64,000 nucleotides of DNA from Natrinema pellirubrum DSM 15624. GTDB taxonomy: Archaea; Halobacteriota; Halobacteria; Halobacteriales; Natrialbaceae. The DNA lies in assembly GCF_000230735.2 (NCBI RefSeq), contig NC_019962.1:2790001-2854000 (forward strand), given 5' to 3'. The position numbers and the translations under genes were made by a program. Positions 9,476-17,245 of this stretch are shown in pieces. The notes beneath the pieces are model-generated. The model did not search any database. It was given only the letters and a program-made list of their open reading frames with translations, and was not told the origin of the DNA. How positions within the stretch are numbered: the stretch's first letter is position 1; the number at the start of each line of letters is the position of its first letter.

Positions 9476-10330
9476 CTATTCGTACTCGTAGAACCCCTGC
9501 CCCGTCTTCTTACCGAGGTCGCCGGCCTCGACCTTCCGCTTGAGGAGGTACGCGGGCTTGTACCGATCACCTAACTCCTCGTGAAGCGTCTCGGAGGCGT
9601 GGAGACAGACGTCGAGGCCGATGTGGTCGGCCAGCGTCAGCGGCCCCATCGGCACGTTGGTCCCGAGTTCCATTCCCGTGTCGATGTCGTCTTTGGAGGC
9701 GACGCCCTCGTCGTAGGCCCGGATTCCCTCGTTGATCCAGGGCATGAGAATGCGGTTGGTGACGAAGCCGGGCTTGTCGTCGGCCTCCCAGGTCGTCTTC
9801 CCGAGGTCCGCGGCGAGGTCGTGGGCCAGTTCGGTCACTGTGTCGGTCGTCTTCTCGCCGACGACCACTTCGACGCCCTCCATGATCGGCACCGGGTTCA
9901 TGAAGTGCAGCCCGATCACGCGCTCCGGGTACTCGAGGTCGCTGGCGATCGAGGTGATCGAGAGCGTACTCGTGTTCGTCGCCAGCACTACGTCGTCGGC
10001 ACACACCCGCTCTAAGTCGGCGAAGACCTCCTGCTTGACTGCGAGTTCCTCGAGGGCGGCCTCGACGACCAGATCACAGTCGCCGAGATCGTCGAGGAGC
10101 GTGGTCCCCTCGATCCGGTCGCGGATCGTCGCCGGCGCTTCCTCGAGGGCACCCCGACTCTCGAGGCGGCTGAGACTATCGTCGATGGTGTCGAAGCCGT
10201 TCTCGACGTACTGCGATTCGATGTCGCGCATGACGACCTCGTAGCCGTTCGTGGCGGCGACCTGTGCGATGCCGCTGCCCATCGTCCCCGCGCCGACGAC
10301 GCCGATCCGGTCGAGCTGCTCGCGAACCAT
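9476..10330 (-). CDS. 3-hydroxyacyl-CoA dehydrogenase (NAD-dependent)
   Basis: A 284-residue enzyme that oxidises 3-hydroxyacyl-CoA to 3-ketoacyl-CoA, or runs in reverse as 3-hydroxybutyryl-CoA dehydrogenase. The NAD-binding motif is GAGTMGSGIAQ near residue 12. The NTSTLSITSIA segment and LHFMNPVPIM carry the catalytic histidine, and the C-terminal dimer domain has DKPGFVTNR and ends in GKKTGQGFYEY. The start at ATG 10330 places the Rossmann fold at the N-terminus, as usual. It complements the acyl-CoA dehydrogenases and ligase in this window for beta-oxidation, though it is not in the same operon. Confidence 0.93.
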   Translation of the reverse strand: MVREQLDRIGVVGAGTMGSGIAQVAATNGYEVVMRDIESQYVENGFDTIDDSLSRLESRGALEEAPATIRDRIEGTTLLDDLGDCDLVVEAALEELAVKQEVFADLERVCADDVVLATNTSTLSITSIASDLEYPERVIGLHFMNPVPIMEGVEVVVGEKTTDTVTELAHDLAADLGKTTWEADDKPGFVTNRILMPWINEGIRAYDEGVASKDDIDTGMELGTNVPMGPLTLADHIGLDVCLHASETLHEELGDRYKPAYLLKRKVEAGDLGKKTGQGFYEYE

Positions 10331-10446
10331 ACGCTCCCTTCCGTCGTCGCGGCCGTAAGCGTGCTGGTCAGCTGGCGGGTCGTGTCGGCGCGCGAGGGCA
10401 ACTTTCAAGACGAGACAGTGTGAGCTACGCACGACCGGTGAATCGC

Positions 10447-11205
10447 GTGAGCAAGGAAGAAGTCGTCAGCGACGCGGAGACGGGAGCCGACCCGGCGAGC
10501 GATGGGGAGGACGGGGACACGACCGTCGTCGACATCGGGATCACCGTCGACGTCGGCGACGACACCGCCGATGTCGCCGACGCCGGTTCGGACCCCGTCG
10601 AACTCGCCTTCGACGAGGACGAACTGCTCGCGGCGACTGACGACGCGACCACGGACGCCGACGACGAAGCCCCCGCAGGTTCGGAGCGGGACGCGGCGAT
10701 CGAGCCGGCCGAACGCGAGGCGCTCGCGGCCGCCGACATCGACCCCGAGGCGGTCGTCGACAAGGAGTACTCCTATCGACTGTTGCTCGAGAACGGGGTC
10801 GACGAGGACGTCGCGGCCGCCCTCCGCAGGCGCTTCTCGTTGCCGTGGTCGTTCGAGTCCAACGGCGACTTAGGGCGGCGCTCGAGCGAGGTCCGCGGGC
10901 TGGGCGAGGCCGAACGCGAGTGGATCGCGGTCAGCGACGACGAGGACTGGCAGGCCTTCGAGTACGACGAGGCGACCGTCTCGATCGGTCGGGAGCGTCC
11001 CTCACAGCGGCCGTATCCGAAGCCGACCCCGGTGACCGCCGTCACCGGGGTCGGCCCGGACGACGCCGATCGGCTGGCCGAGGCCGGAATCCAGTCGGCC
11101 GAGCGGCTGGCGACGATCAGCGCGATGACCGTCGCCACGGCGCTCGATCTGAATGTCCTGCACGTCCGTACGTGGCGACACAACGCCCGCGAATTACTCG
11201 AGTGA
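10447..11205 (+). CDS. Acidic protein with C-terminal helix-hairpin-helix domain
   Basis: About 252 residues, beginning at a GTG (VSKEEVVSDAE). In-frame GTGs at 10420 and 10438 are alternatives. The first 100 residues are very acidic and probably disordered. A middle domain (KEYSYRLLLENGVDEDVAAALRRRF) is followed by a C-terminal helix-hairpin-helix segment, VTAVTGVGPDDADRLAEAGI, similar to the Rad51 N-terminal and DUF4332-type helices that bind nucleic acid or partner proteins. The family appears to be restricted to haloarchaea. Function unknown; a role with DNA is only inferred. Confidence 0.65.
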   Translation: MSKEEVVSDAETGADPASDGEDGDTTVVDIGITVDVGDDTADVADAGSDPVELAFDEDELLAATDDATTDADDEAPAGSERDAAIEPAEREALAAADIDPEAVVDKEYSYRLLLENGVDEDVAAALRRRFSLPWSFESNGDLGRRSSEVRGLGEAEREWIAVSDDEDWQAFEYDEATVSIGRERPSQRPYPKPTPVTAVTGVGPDDADRLAEAGIQSAERLATISAMTVATALDLNVLHVRTWRHNARELLE

Positions 11206-11397
11206 GGACTGCGATAGCACGGTGACGCTGGCAGCACTCGTCGCTCGAGCCGACGCCGCGTTGGCAGTCAGCTCCCGATAGCTGATTTCGATCCCGTTTC
11301 GAGTCCTCGGCGAGTCGGATCGCCGTCACGTCGCACGGCTCGAGAGCGTGCTATTACTACACGTGTACTCAATATCGACAACCAGGACCATCAGAGA

Positions 11398-11403
11398 TTT
11401 ATA
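11398..11403 (+). promoter_or_regulatory. TATA box of the aldolase-phosphatase operon
   Basis: TTTATA ends 24 bases before ATG 11428, the spacing of a haloarchaeal leaderless promoter. No other promoter is seen between the two genes of the operon. Confidence 0.6.
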
Positions 11404-11427
11404 GCGCACTGTTGGACCGTCTAACAG

Positions 11428-12222
11428 ATGATTCCGATCGACGATTCCCCGATCGTACGCGACGGCAAGTCACTGATTCTGGCGATGGACCACGGCTTAG
11501 AACACGGCCCCGTCGACTTCGAGGAGGTTCCCGAGAAGCTCGACCCGGCGACGGTCTTCGAGACGGCGACCCACGACGCCGTCTCCGCGATGGCGGTCCA
11601 GAAGGGGATCGCCGAGGGCTACTACCCAAGCTACGAGGACGACGTCAATCTCCTGTTGAAGCTCAACGGCACCTCGAACCTCTGGATGGGCGAGCCCGAC
11701 TCGGCGGTCAACTGCTCGGTCGACTACGCCGCCGAACTGGGTGCCGACGCCCTCGGATTTACCGTCTACGGCGGCTCGAACCACGAGATCGAGATGGTCG
11801 AGGAGTTCCGCGACGCCCAGGAGAAAGGCCGCGAGTACGACCTCCCTATGGTCATGTGGTCCTACCCGCGCGGCCAGGGACTGAAAAACGACACCAAGCC
11901 CTCGACGATCTCCTACGCGACGCGGCTGGCCCTCGAACTGGGCGCCGACATCGCGAAGGTCAAGTACCCCGGGAGCCCGGAGGCGATGGCCCACGCCGTC
12001 GACTGCGCCGGCGACATGAAGGTCATCATGTCGGGCGGCTCGAAGACCTCCGACTACGAGTTCCTCTCACAGGTCGAGGCGGTCATCGACGCCGGTGCGA
12101 AGGGGCTGGCCGTCGGCCGCAACGTCTGGCAGCGCGAGGATCCGACGCGACTGCTGGACGCCCTCGAGAAGGTCATCTACGAGGAAGCGACGGCCGACGC
12201 CGCGCTCGAGGCCACCGAATAG
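11428..12222 (+). CDS. fba: Fructose-bisphosphate aldolase, archaeal class I
   Basis: A 264-residue TIM-barrel aldolase that interconverts fructose 1,6-bisphosphate with dihydroxyacetone phosphate and glyceraldehyde 3-phosphate. The Schiff-base lysine is Lys177 in IAKVKYPG. LAMDHGLEHG at the N-terminus and MSGGSKT / GLAVGRNVWQ near the C-terminus bind phosphate. The related archaeal enzyme for aromatic amino acids (ADH synthase) is the main alternative, but the next gene is fructose-1,6-bisphosphatase, which favours aldolase. Stop TAG and the next ATG are adjacent with no gap, so the two genes form one gluconeogenic operon. Confidence 0.92.
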   Translation: MIPIDDSPIVRDGKSLILAMDHGLEHGPVDFEEVPEKLDPATVFETATHDAVSAMAVQKGIAEGYYPSYEDDVNLLLKLNGTSNLWMGEPDSAVNCSVDYAAELGADALGFTVYGGSNHEIEMVEEFRDAQEKGREYDLPMVMWSYPRGQGLKNDTKPSTISYATRLALELGADIAKVKYPGSPEAMAHAVDCAGDMKVIMSGGSKTSDYEFLSQVEAVIDAGAKGLAVGRNVWQREDPTRLLDALEKVIYEEATADAALEATE

Positions 12223-13092
12223 ATGACGGTCTCGGACCCGGTCGTCGAGGACATCGTCGCGACGATCAGTCGCTCGGCGACCGAGATACGGCAGGGACTG
12301 ATCGGCCGCCGCGGGACCGTCGACGAGGAAAACCCAAGCGGCGAGACCCAGGCCAAGGCGGACGTCTGGGCGGACGAACTGCTCGGCGAGCGCCTCGCCG
12401 GGATCGACGGCGTCGGTCAGTACGCCAGTGAGGAGCGCGCCGACGTCGTCGACTGCGGTGTGGATCCGGCCGACGGCGACGCCTACGCCGTCGCGGTGGA
12501 CCCGCTCGACGGCTCCTCGAACCTCAAGTCCAACAACACCATGGGGACGATCTTCGGCGTCTACGACGCCGCACTGCCCGCCCGCGGTGAGACCCTCGTC
12601 GCGGCCGGCTTCGTCCTCTACGGCCCGATCACGACGATGGTGATCGCCACCGAGGAGACCGTCGCCGAGTACGAACTCTCCGGGGGCGAGCGGAACGTCG
12701 TCGACGACGACGTGACCCTCCCCGACGAGCCGGTCGTCTACGGCTTCGGCGGCCGCGTCCCGGACTGGCCCGCGGACTTCCGCGAGTACGCCCGCGAGAT
12801 CGAGGACGAACTCAAACTCCGGTACGGCGGCGCGTTGATCGGCGACGTCAATCAGGTACTGACATACGGCGGCACCTTCGGCTACCCCGGCCTCGAGTCC
12901 CGGCCCGAGGGCAAACTCCGCCTGCAGTTCGAGGGGAACCCGATCGGCTACGTCGTCGAACGGGCCGGCGGGCGCTCCTCGAACGGGGACCGCTCGCTAC
13001 TCGCCGTCGAACCCGATGCCCTCCACGATCGCACGCCGGTCCACGTCGGCAACGACGAGCTGATCGAGCGCCTCGAGGCGGCCCTCGCGTAA
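12223..13092 (+). CDS. fbp: Class 1-type fructose-1,6-bisphosphatase
   Basis: A 289-residue phosphatase that removes the 1-phosphate of fructose 1,6-bisphosphate, the committed step of gluconeogenesis. The metal-binding signature DPLDGSSN is at 93-100, with ASEER (69-73) upstream supplying another metal ligand. The C-terminal sugar-binding part has YGGTFGYPG and GNPIGYVVERAGG. It starts directly after the aldolase stop codon, so translation is probably coupled. The fold is shared with inositol monophosphatases, but the DPLDGSSN motif and the aldolase partner point to FBPase. Confidence 0.93.
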   Translation: MTVSDPVVEDIVATISRSATEIRQGLIGRRGTVDEENPSGETQAKADVWADELLGERLAGIDGVGQYASEERADVVDCGVDPADGDAYAVAVDPLDGSSNLKSNNTMGTIFGVYDAALPARGETLVAAGFVLYGPITTMVIATEETVAEYELSGGERNVVDDDVTLPDEPVVYGFGGRVPDWPADFREYAREIEDELKLRYGGALIGDVNQVLTYGGTFGYPGLESRPEGKLRLQFEGNPIGYVVERAGGRSSNGDRSLLAVEPDALHDRTPVHVGNDELIERLEAALA

Positions 13093-13124
13093 CCCGCCGA
13101 TCCGTTTTTCGCTGTTCGGTATCG

Positions 13125-13349
13125 TCAGTCGAGCCAGGCGGCCGTTACGGCGACGTAGACGCCAACACCGACGAGCAACAGCGCGTAGAACGCCCAGCGG
13201 GGCCAGCCGGTCGCGAGGAACGCCAGGGTGAGAAACAGGACCCACAGGGAGATGGCGATCAGATCCCCGACGACGCGGCCGATCGTCCGGACGGCCGTTC
13301 TGACGGGTCCGGTCGCGCCCTCCTCGGACCGACTGGTATCGTTACGCAT
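13125..13349 (-). CDS. Small haloarchaeal membrane protein, 74 aa
   Basis: A 74-residue protein with a polar N-terminus (about 1-25) and two hydrophobic spans, around LIAISLWVLFLTLAFLATG and FYALLLVGVGVYVAV. No motif identifies a function. It is convergent with the fbp gene, which ends 32 bases away. Three 31-base tandem repeats lie directly upstream of its start. Confidence 0.55.
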   Translation of the reverse strand: MRNDTSRSEEGATGPVRTAVRTIGRVVGDLIAISLWVLFLTLAFLATGWPRWAFYALLLVGVGVYVAVTAAWLD

Positions 13350-13352
13350 CGC

Positions 13353-13445
13353 GGTTCGGTCCTCGTGACTCTGGTCGATCCTCGGTTCGATCCTCGTGAC
13401 CCCCGTCGGTCATCGATTCGATCCTCGTGACTCCCGTCGGTCGTC
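13353..13445. repeat. 31-bp tandem repeat, three copies
   Basis: Units start at 13353, 13384 and 13415 and share the core TTCGATCCTCGTGAC with few differences (the first copy is the most diverged). The array fills the gap between the stop of the serine-protease-like gene (13448) and the start of the small membrane gene (13349). Confidence 0.8.
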
Positions 13446-13447
13446 GC

Positions 13448-14620
13448 TCAGAAGTGATAGCCATGTGTTTCGGTCAGTCGATAGGCCCCCACGCCCCAGA
13501 CGTAGCTCTGGCCGGGCCACCAGGTCCGGGCGTTGTTGAAGCCGGCGATGAGGACGTCGTCGGGCCCGCCCTCGGGATCGCGGTGGTAACTCACGGAGCC
13601 GCTATCGCCGTCCGTGAGGTCCATCTCGCCGCCCCAGCGGAGCTGCCCGCGCCGGCAGAAGTCGTCCGTGAAACAGGTCACGGCGTCGATTCCCTGTACC
13701 GTTCCCACCGTGTGACCGGTCATCGCACCGACCTTCTCGAGTTCGGCGTCGCGTGCGACGAGCGTCGCGAGGCCGAACTTGGTGAACTGGCCCCGCACCC
13801 GCGGGCTCGAGGGGGCGTCGATCCTGTTCGTCGGTTCGATGCCGCCGGTCGGCTCGACGGTCGCGACGTCGGCGACCGGGTGGTGTCGTGCAACGGTTCC
13901 CAGCTCGGCCGCGTCGTCGCCACTGATGGGCAGCGACAGGGACTCCGCGGTCGACCCCTCGATCCCGTCGAAGGCATGATCGGCCGTCACGAAGAACCGC
14001 CGTTCCCCGTCGGGATGATACAGCGCCGGGCCGAGCGTCGCCAGACTCGTCGGCGTCTCGCAGGCGACGCCGCTGGGGACGCGACCGTCCGTATCGGGGT
14101 AGCCGAGCCGGGGTTCGCTCGCCTCGGAGTTGTCCCCGATGTCGTCGACATCGATGAACGTCTCCACGTCGATCTCGACGCCCTCGGCGAGTTCGCCGAG
14201 CAGTTCGTTCACGGAATGCCCCTCGCTCGAGACGCCGACGGAGACGGTTGCGGTCCCGCTCTCGAAGTCACCGGGGACGACGGCACTCCCGAGGTAGCCG
14301 GTGAACCCGACCCGGGACAGGAGATCATTGATTTCGAACGCCTTCTCGACGGCGGCGTACCACGCTGCAGGGACGCGTTCCGTTCGCTCCCGGATCGACC
14401 ACGGGTCGGCCGGGTCGTCCCTGACGAGGGCAGTGACGACGGGGACCTCGCCGTCGCCGGCGGCGAGGAAGTCGTCGACGCCGAGCAAGTGGGCCATCCC
14501 GAGGGCGTAGCCACCGCCGGCGACCGTCCGCAGGAACTCGCGTCGGTCCAGTCCCCGCCCGATCCGGTCGCGAAGCGTCGCTCTCCGTTGTCCCAAACGT
14601 TCGGTGTGTCCCTCCGACAT
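13448..14620 (-). CDS. TAT-exported trypsin-fold serine protease-like protein
   Basis: A 390-residue protein. The twin-arginine signal is LDRREFLRTVAGGGYALG (Arg26-Arg27), which marks export in a folded state. The C-terminal half reads like a chymotrypsin-fold protease. VTADHAFDG offers the histidine, and DGDSGSVSY (Ser340) has the GDSGS nucleophile loop. Thus a triad is plausible, but the aspartate is not certain. Start taken at ATG 14620 rather than an upstream in-frame ATG because the TAT motif sits at normal distance. Probably a surface or secreted hydrolase; substrate unknown. Confidence 0.7.
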   Translation of the reverse strand: MSEGHTERLGQRRATLRDRIGRGLDRREFLRTVAGGGYALGMAHLLGVDDFLAAGDGEVPVVTALVRDDPADPWSIRERTERVPAAWYAAVEKAFEINDLLSRVGFTGYLGSAVVPGDFESGTATVSVGVSSEGHSVNELLGELAEGVEIDVETFIDVDDIGDNSEASEPRLGYPDTDGRVPSGVACETPTSLATLGPALYHPDGERRFFVTADHAFDGIEGSTAESLSLPISGDDAAELGTVARHHPVADVATVEPTGGIEPTNRIDAPSSPRVRGQFTKFGLATLVARDAELEKVGAMTGHTVGTVQGIDAVTCFTDDFCRRGQLRWGGEMDLTDGDSGSVSYHRDPEGGPDDVLIAGFNNARTWWPGQSYVWGVGAYRLTETHGYHF

Positions 14621-15310
14621 ATCGCTATCTACCCCGCTCCACACTACTGGAACGGATCGCTAACCGTCGAAACGAACGGCGATTCGACGGAAAGCCGTGC
14701 TGCCTGCAATTGCCGTCAAACGTCTTTCTCGCGGCCGGATCGTCGGTCGGCAGCGGCCGTGGTGTGCCCGCCAGTCGATCGCGGCCTCCCGGACACCGCT
14801 ATAACGCGGCCTCCCACGTAACGCGTGGACTACTGAACGCGAGCGTTCGTATCATCCGACCCGACAGTGTATGGTGTCTCCGTGCTGGTGACCACGGAGA
14901 CAGAACGCACTCTCGAGCGGGTCGCGCCATAGTCGATCCGTCTCCCCTCGCGACGACCGCCACACGATCAGTGGCGATCCGTCGGCGCGACCCCTCTCCC
15001 CCTCTACTGTCCCATCCAGTCCGTGATCGGTTCGTGTGACCGTCCGACACGGAGACGACGGTAACGACAGTATTCGGCCGGCAGGAGATCCAGTATCATG
15101 TGGTTTCGACGCATAGTTGCCCCTGCCCTCGAAGTACGACCCGGTTACAACCTCGAAATCGTCGCGGCCGCCGCCCGAACCGTTTGCCGTCGATTGTAAG
15201 CGATTACCAGCGACGGCGATCCCCCTACGCCTGCCATAACAATACCCCGTGTACTGGTACGGGCTCGTACTCCCGACGGCAACGGTCGGTTCGATTCCGG
15301 CCGGGAGTCT
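14621..15310. other. Gene-free stretch, 690 bp
   Basis: No open frame here has convincing codon use. It holds the promoter side of the minus-strand protease-like gene and a perfect 10-bp inverted repeat at 14875-14902 (TGTCTCCGTG and its complement around an 8-base loop). A second hairpin is directly before ATG 15311 (15269-15308). Nothing else is recognised. Confidence 0.5.
15269..15308 (+). other. tRNA-minihelix-like hairpin abutting a start codon
   Basis: ACTCCCG (15269-15275) pairs with CGGGAGT (15302-15308). Inside lies GTCGG-TTCGATT-CCGGC (15285-15301), which has the stem lengths and loop of a tRNA T arm. There is no room for D and anticodon arms, so it is not a tRNA gene. It ends two bases before ATG 15311. 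Confidence 0.35.
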
Positions 15311-15673
15311 ATGAGTTCCGAGCGCGCGACCCCAGGCCAGTGGCTGCCGGGCGATGTGACGCCCGTCGACCTCGAGCGGCTGCTCTGGGGGCTGGTCGCG
15401 CTCTCGCTGATCGCCGACATCGTCACGACGTTCGTCGGGCTCAACCTCGGGTTGGCCGAGTCCAACCCCGCGGCCCGCGGGGCGATCGAGAGCCACGGCG
15501 TCGTCGGCATGCTCGGGCTGAAGGCGTTCGCGGTCGGCGTCGCGCTGGCCTGTCGGCCCCTCCTCGAGCGGGCGTATCGGCCGATCGTGCCCGCGGGGCT
15601 CGCGGTGCCGTGGCTGGCCGCCGCGGTCGTCAACATGTATACGATCTCGACAGTACTCTCTAGTAGCCACTGA
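15311..15673 (+). CDS. DUF5658-like haloarchaeal membrane protein
   Basis: A 120-residue protein with four likely membrane spans. The phrase GLNLGLAESNPAARG after the first span is the kind of conserved loop seen in DUF5658-type proteins, whose function is unknown. The start ATG at 15311 is preceded at once by a stable hairpin that may affect translation. No operon partner: the next gene starts 157 bases later with its own TATA box. Confidence 0.6.
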   Translation: MSSERATPGQWLPGDVTPVDLERLLWGLVALSLIADIVTTFVGLNLGLAESNPAARGAIESHGVVGMLGLKAFAVGVALACRPLLERAYRPIVPAGLAVPWLAAAVVNMYTISTVLSSSH

Positions 15674-15800
15674 CCGTCATTGCACAGCTAATCGCGCGAC
15701 TGCGGTGCGACAGTATGGAAACCGTTTCAGTGGCTCCGAGAGGCGTCCCGGTCGCGATCTATCGGTTCCCGTTCGTCAGTCGAGCAGGGACCGCCCGTAG

Positions 15801-15806
15801 TTTATA
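15801..15806 (+). promoter_or_regulatory. TATA box of the lipoprotein gene
   Basis: TTTATA ends 24 bases upstream of ATG 15831. This is leaderless spacing and supports that start codon. Confidence 0.6.
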
Positions 15807-15830
15807 CCAGATCACGAGGCCACTCCGGGT

Positions 15831-16907
15831 ATGGCTCGAACCCAAGCAACACGCCGACGCGTACTCCGGGGCTGCGGTGCCCTCGGCGTCGTCGGATTGG
15901 CGGGTTGTGCAAACAGGAGTACCGATGCGACGACCGACGCCGACTTCCCGCCGGGGCTGACCGCCGACGGTCTCGAGGATCCGGCGGCCCTCCTCGAGGC
16001 GCACCGGCGAGCGCTCCCGGAGACGTCGTTTACCGGGTCCTTCGAGTATCGGTATCGGGACTCGGTCAAGGACACCGAGGCCACGACGACGGTCGATTCG
16101 TTCGACATCCGGGCCGACCCTGCCGCCGACCGCGTCGTTCGAACACGTCACGGGACCGTTCCCGGCTACGATCGAGACCGCGTGGTCTACGTGAACGGCG
16201 AGTACAGGGCGACGAATCGCCCCGCCCCACTCACGCACGACGGCGCTACTGCCGTCATCGACGACTCTCTCGAGTCGATCGAGAACTGGATGCTCGATCC
16301 CATCGACGAGTACGAGGGAACGCGAGCGACCGATACGGGCCCCGTCCACGAGTACCGGCTGTCGGAGACGACCGCCTTCGAGGCGTCGGAGGGCGTCCCG
16401 GTCCCGGATGCGTTCCCCGGGTCCAACCCCGCGGGGACCGGCCGGATCCTCGTCGACGAGGCCGGCCGCATTCGTCGCTATCGGACGACGCAACGAGGAC
16501 AGTTCGAAGCCATTTCGTCGGTAATCGATCTCGACATCACGTTCGGTCAGTTCGGACGGACGGAGGTGGCGGAACCCAAGCGCGTCGATCCGGTCGGAGC
16601 CGACGGCCACCGAACGTTAGACGCCGGAACGAAGATCGAGTTAGCGCTTCGAGATTATAGTTGGCTCGGCGTCGAACCAGCCGAGATACGGGGATTCGAC
16701 GACCCGACGCTCGTTCTCGCAGCGGGGAAGCCATACGAGGTCTCCGTGACGGGCGTCGGACGGGCTCATGACTTCGAGATACGGGATGCCAAGGGAGATG
16801 TCGTCGACACGACGGACGGCACTTCCCTCGAGTTCGTCGCGAGCGAGGCAATGACGTCGTATAGGAGCAACAGTATCGATGTCGGCGGCGAGGTCGTCGT
16901 CCGCTGA
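15831..16907 (+). CDS. Haloarchaeal lipoprotein with cupredoxin-like C-terminus
   Basis: A 358-residue protein. RRRVLRG near the N-terminus followed by LAGC (Cys26) is a TAT-type signal with a lipobox, so the protein should be anchored outside the cell. Residues about 45-250 form a domain typical of haloarchaeal LolA-like lipoproteins (FEYRYRDSVKDTEATTTV; VDEAGRIRRYRTT). The last 90 residues look like a cupredoxin fold (LAAGKPYEVSV, HDFEIRD), but the usual Cys-His-Met copper loop is absent. It is probably a structural or binding module rather than an electron carrier. Function unknown. Confidence 0.65.
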   Translation: MARTQATRRRVLRGCGALGVVGLAGCANRSTDATTDADFPPGLTADGLEDPAALLEAHRRALPETSFTGSFEYRYRDSVKDTEATTTVDSFDIRADPAADRVVRTRHGTVPGYDRDRVVYVNGEYRATNRPAPLTHDGATAVIDDSLESIENWMLDPIDEYEGTRATDTGPVHEYRLSETTAFEASEGVPVPDAFPGSNPAGTGRILVDEAGRIRRYRTTQRGQFEAISSVIDLDITFGQFGRTEVAEPKRVDPVGADGHRTLDAGTKIELALRDYSWLGVEPAEIRGFDDPTLVLAAGKPYEVSVTGVGRAHDFEIRDAKGDVVDTTDGTSLEFVASEAMTSYRSNSIDVGGEVVVR

Positions 16908-16920
16908 TTCGGGAGGGTCC

Positions 16921-17245
16921 TCAGGGCCCGGATGTACGAACGATCACGGCCGGACGTCCCTGCCATCTCGTCCGTTTGCGATGGCACCGGTCACGCGGGT
17001 CGGTCACCGCGAACGTCTCGATGCGCATCGTGACGATCCCACGCTCCCCGTCGCTGGTCTCGCGTTCGTCGGTGACCATCGACAGCCCCACCGTCAGACG
17101 GACCGTGTAGAGGCCGTTGACTACTCAGAACTGCTGGGTTGTGCCCTCGGTGATCGTCCGCCGGCGCTCGTGTTCGATGGTCTCGCCGACGGTACTCGCG
17201 GGCCGTCGGATTCCGACTCGAGCCGCCGATCGATGCGGTGTTCAT
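16921..17245 (-). pseudogene. Decayed gene coupled to the aldehyde dehydrogenase
   Basis: The aldehyde dehydrogenase stop overlaps an ATG as ATGA (17242-17245), a normal sign of translational coupling. The frame from that ATG keeps coding-like codons for about 18 residues (MNTASIGGSSRNPTAREY). After that the coding signal moves to another frame (STVGETIEHERRRTITEG), meets TGA at 17125-17127, and continues beyond it (VVNGLYTVRLTVGLSMVTDE) to a final stop at 16921-16923. G or C at about 90 percent of third positions on both sides of the stop supports former coding. The family is not recognised. One frameshift plus one nonsense codon makes it a likely pseudogene. Confidence 0.45.

Noticed and set aside
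15236-15308. A tRNA gene ending in a T-arm-like sequence
   Set aside because: The 5' acceptor strand lies only 9 bases before the T-arm-like stem. There is no D arm or anticodon arm, and no pairing partner lies at the distance of a full tRNA.
14852-15670. Long minus-strand frame of 272 codons
   Set aside because: Rich in Arg and Gly with no domain. It runs opposite to the membrane gene at 15311 and through the gap, as shadows do in high-GC DNA.
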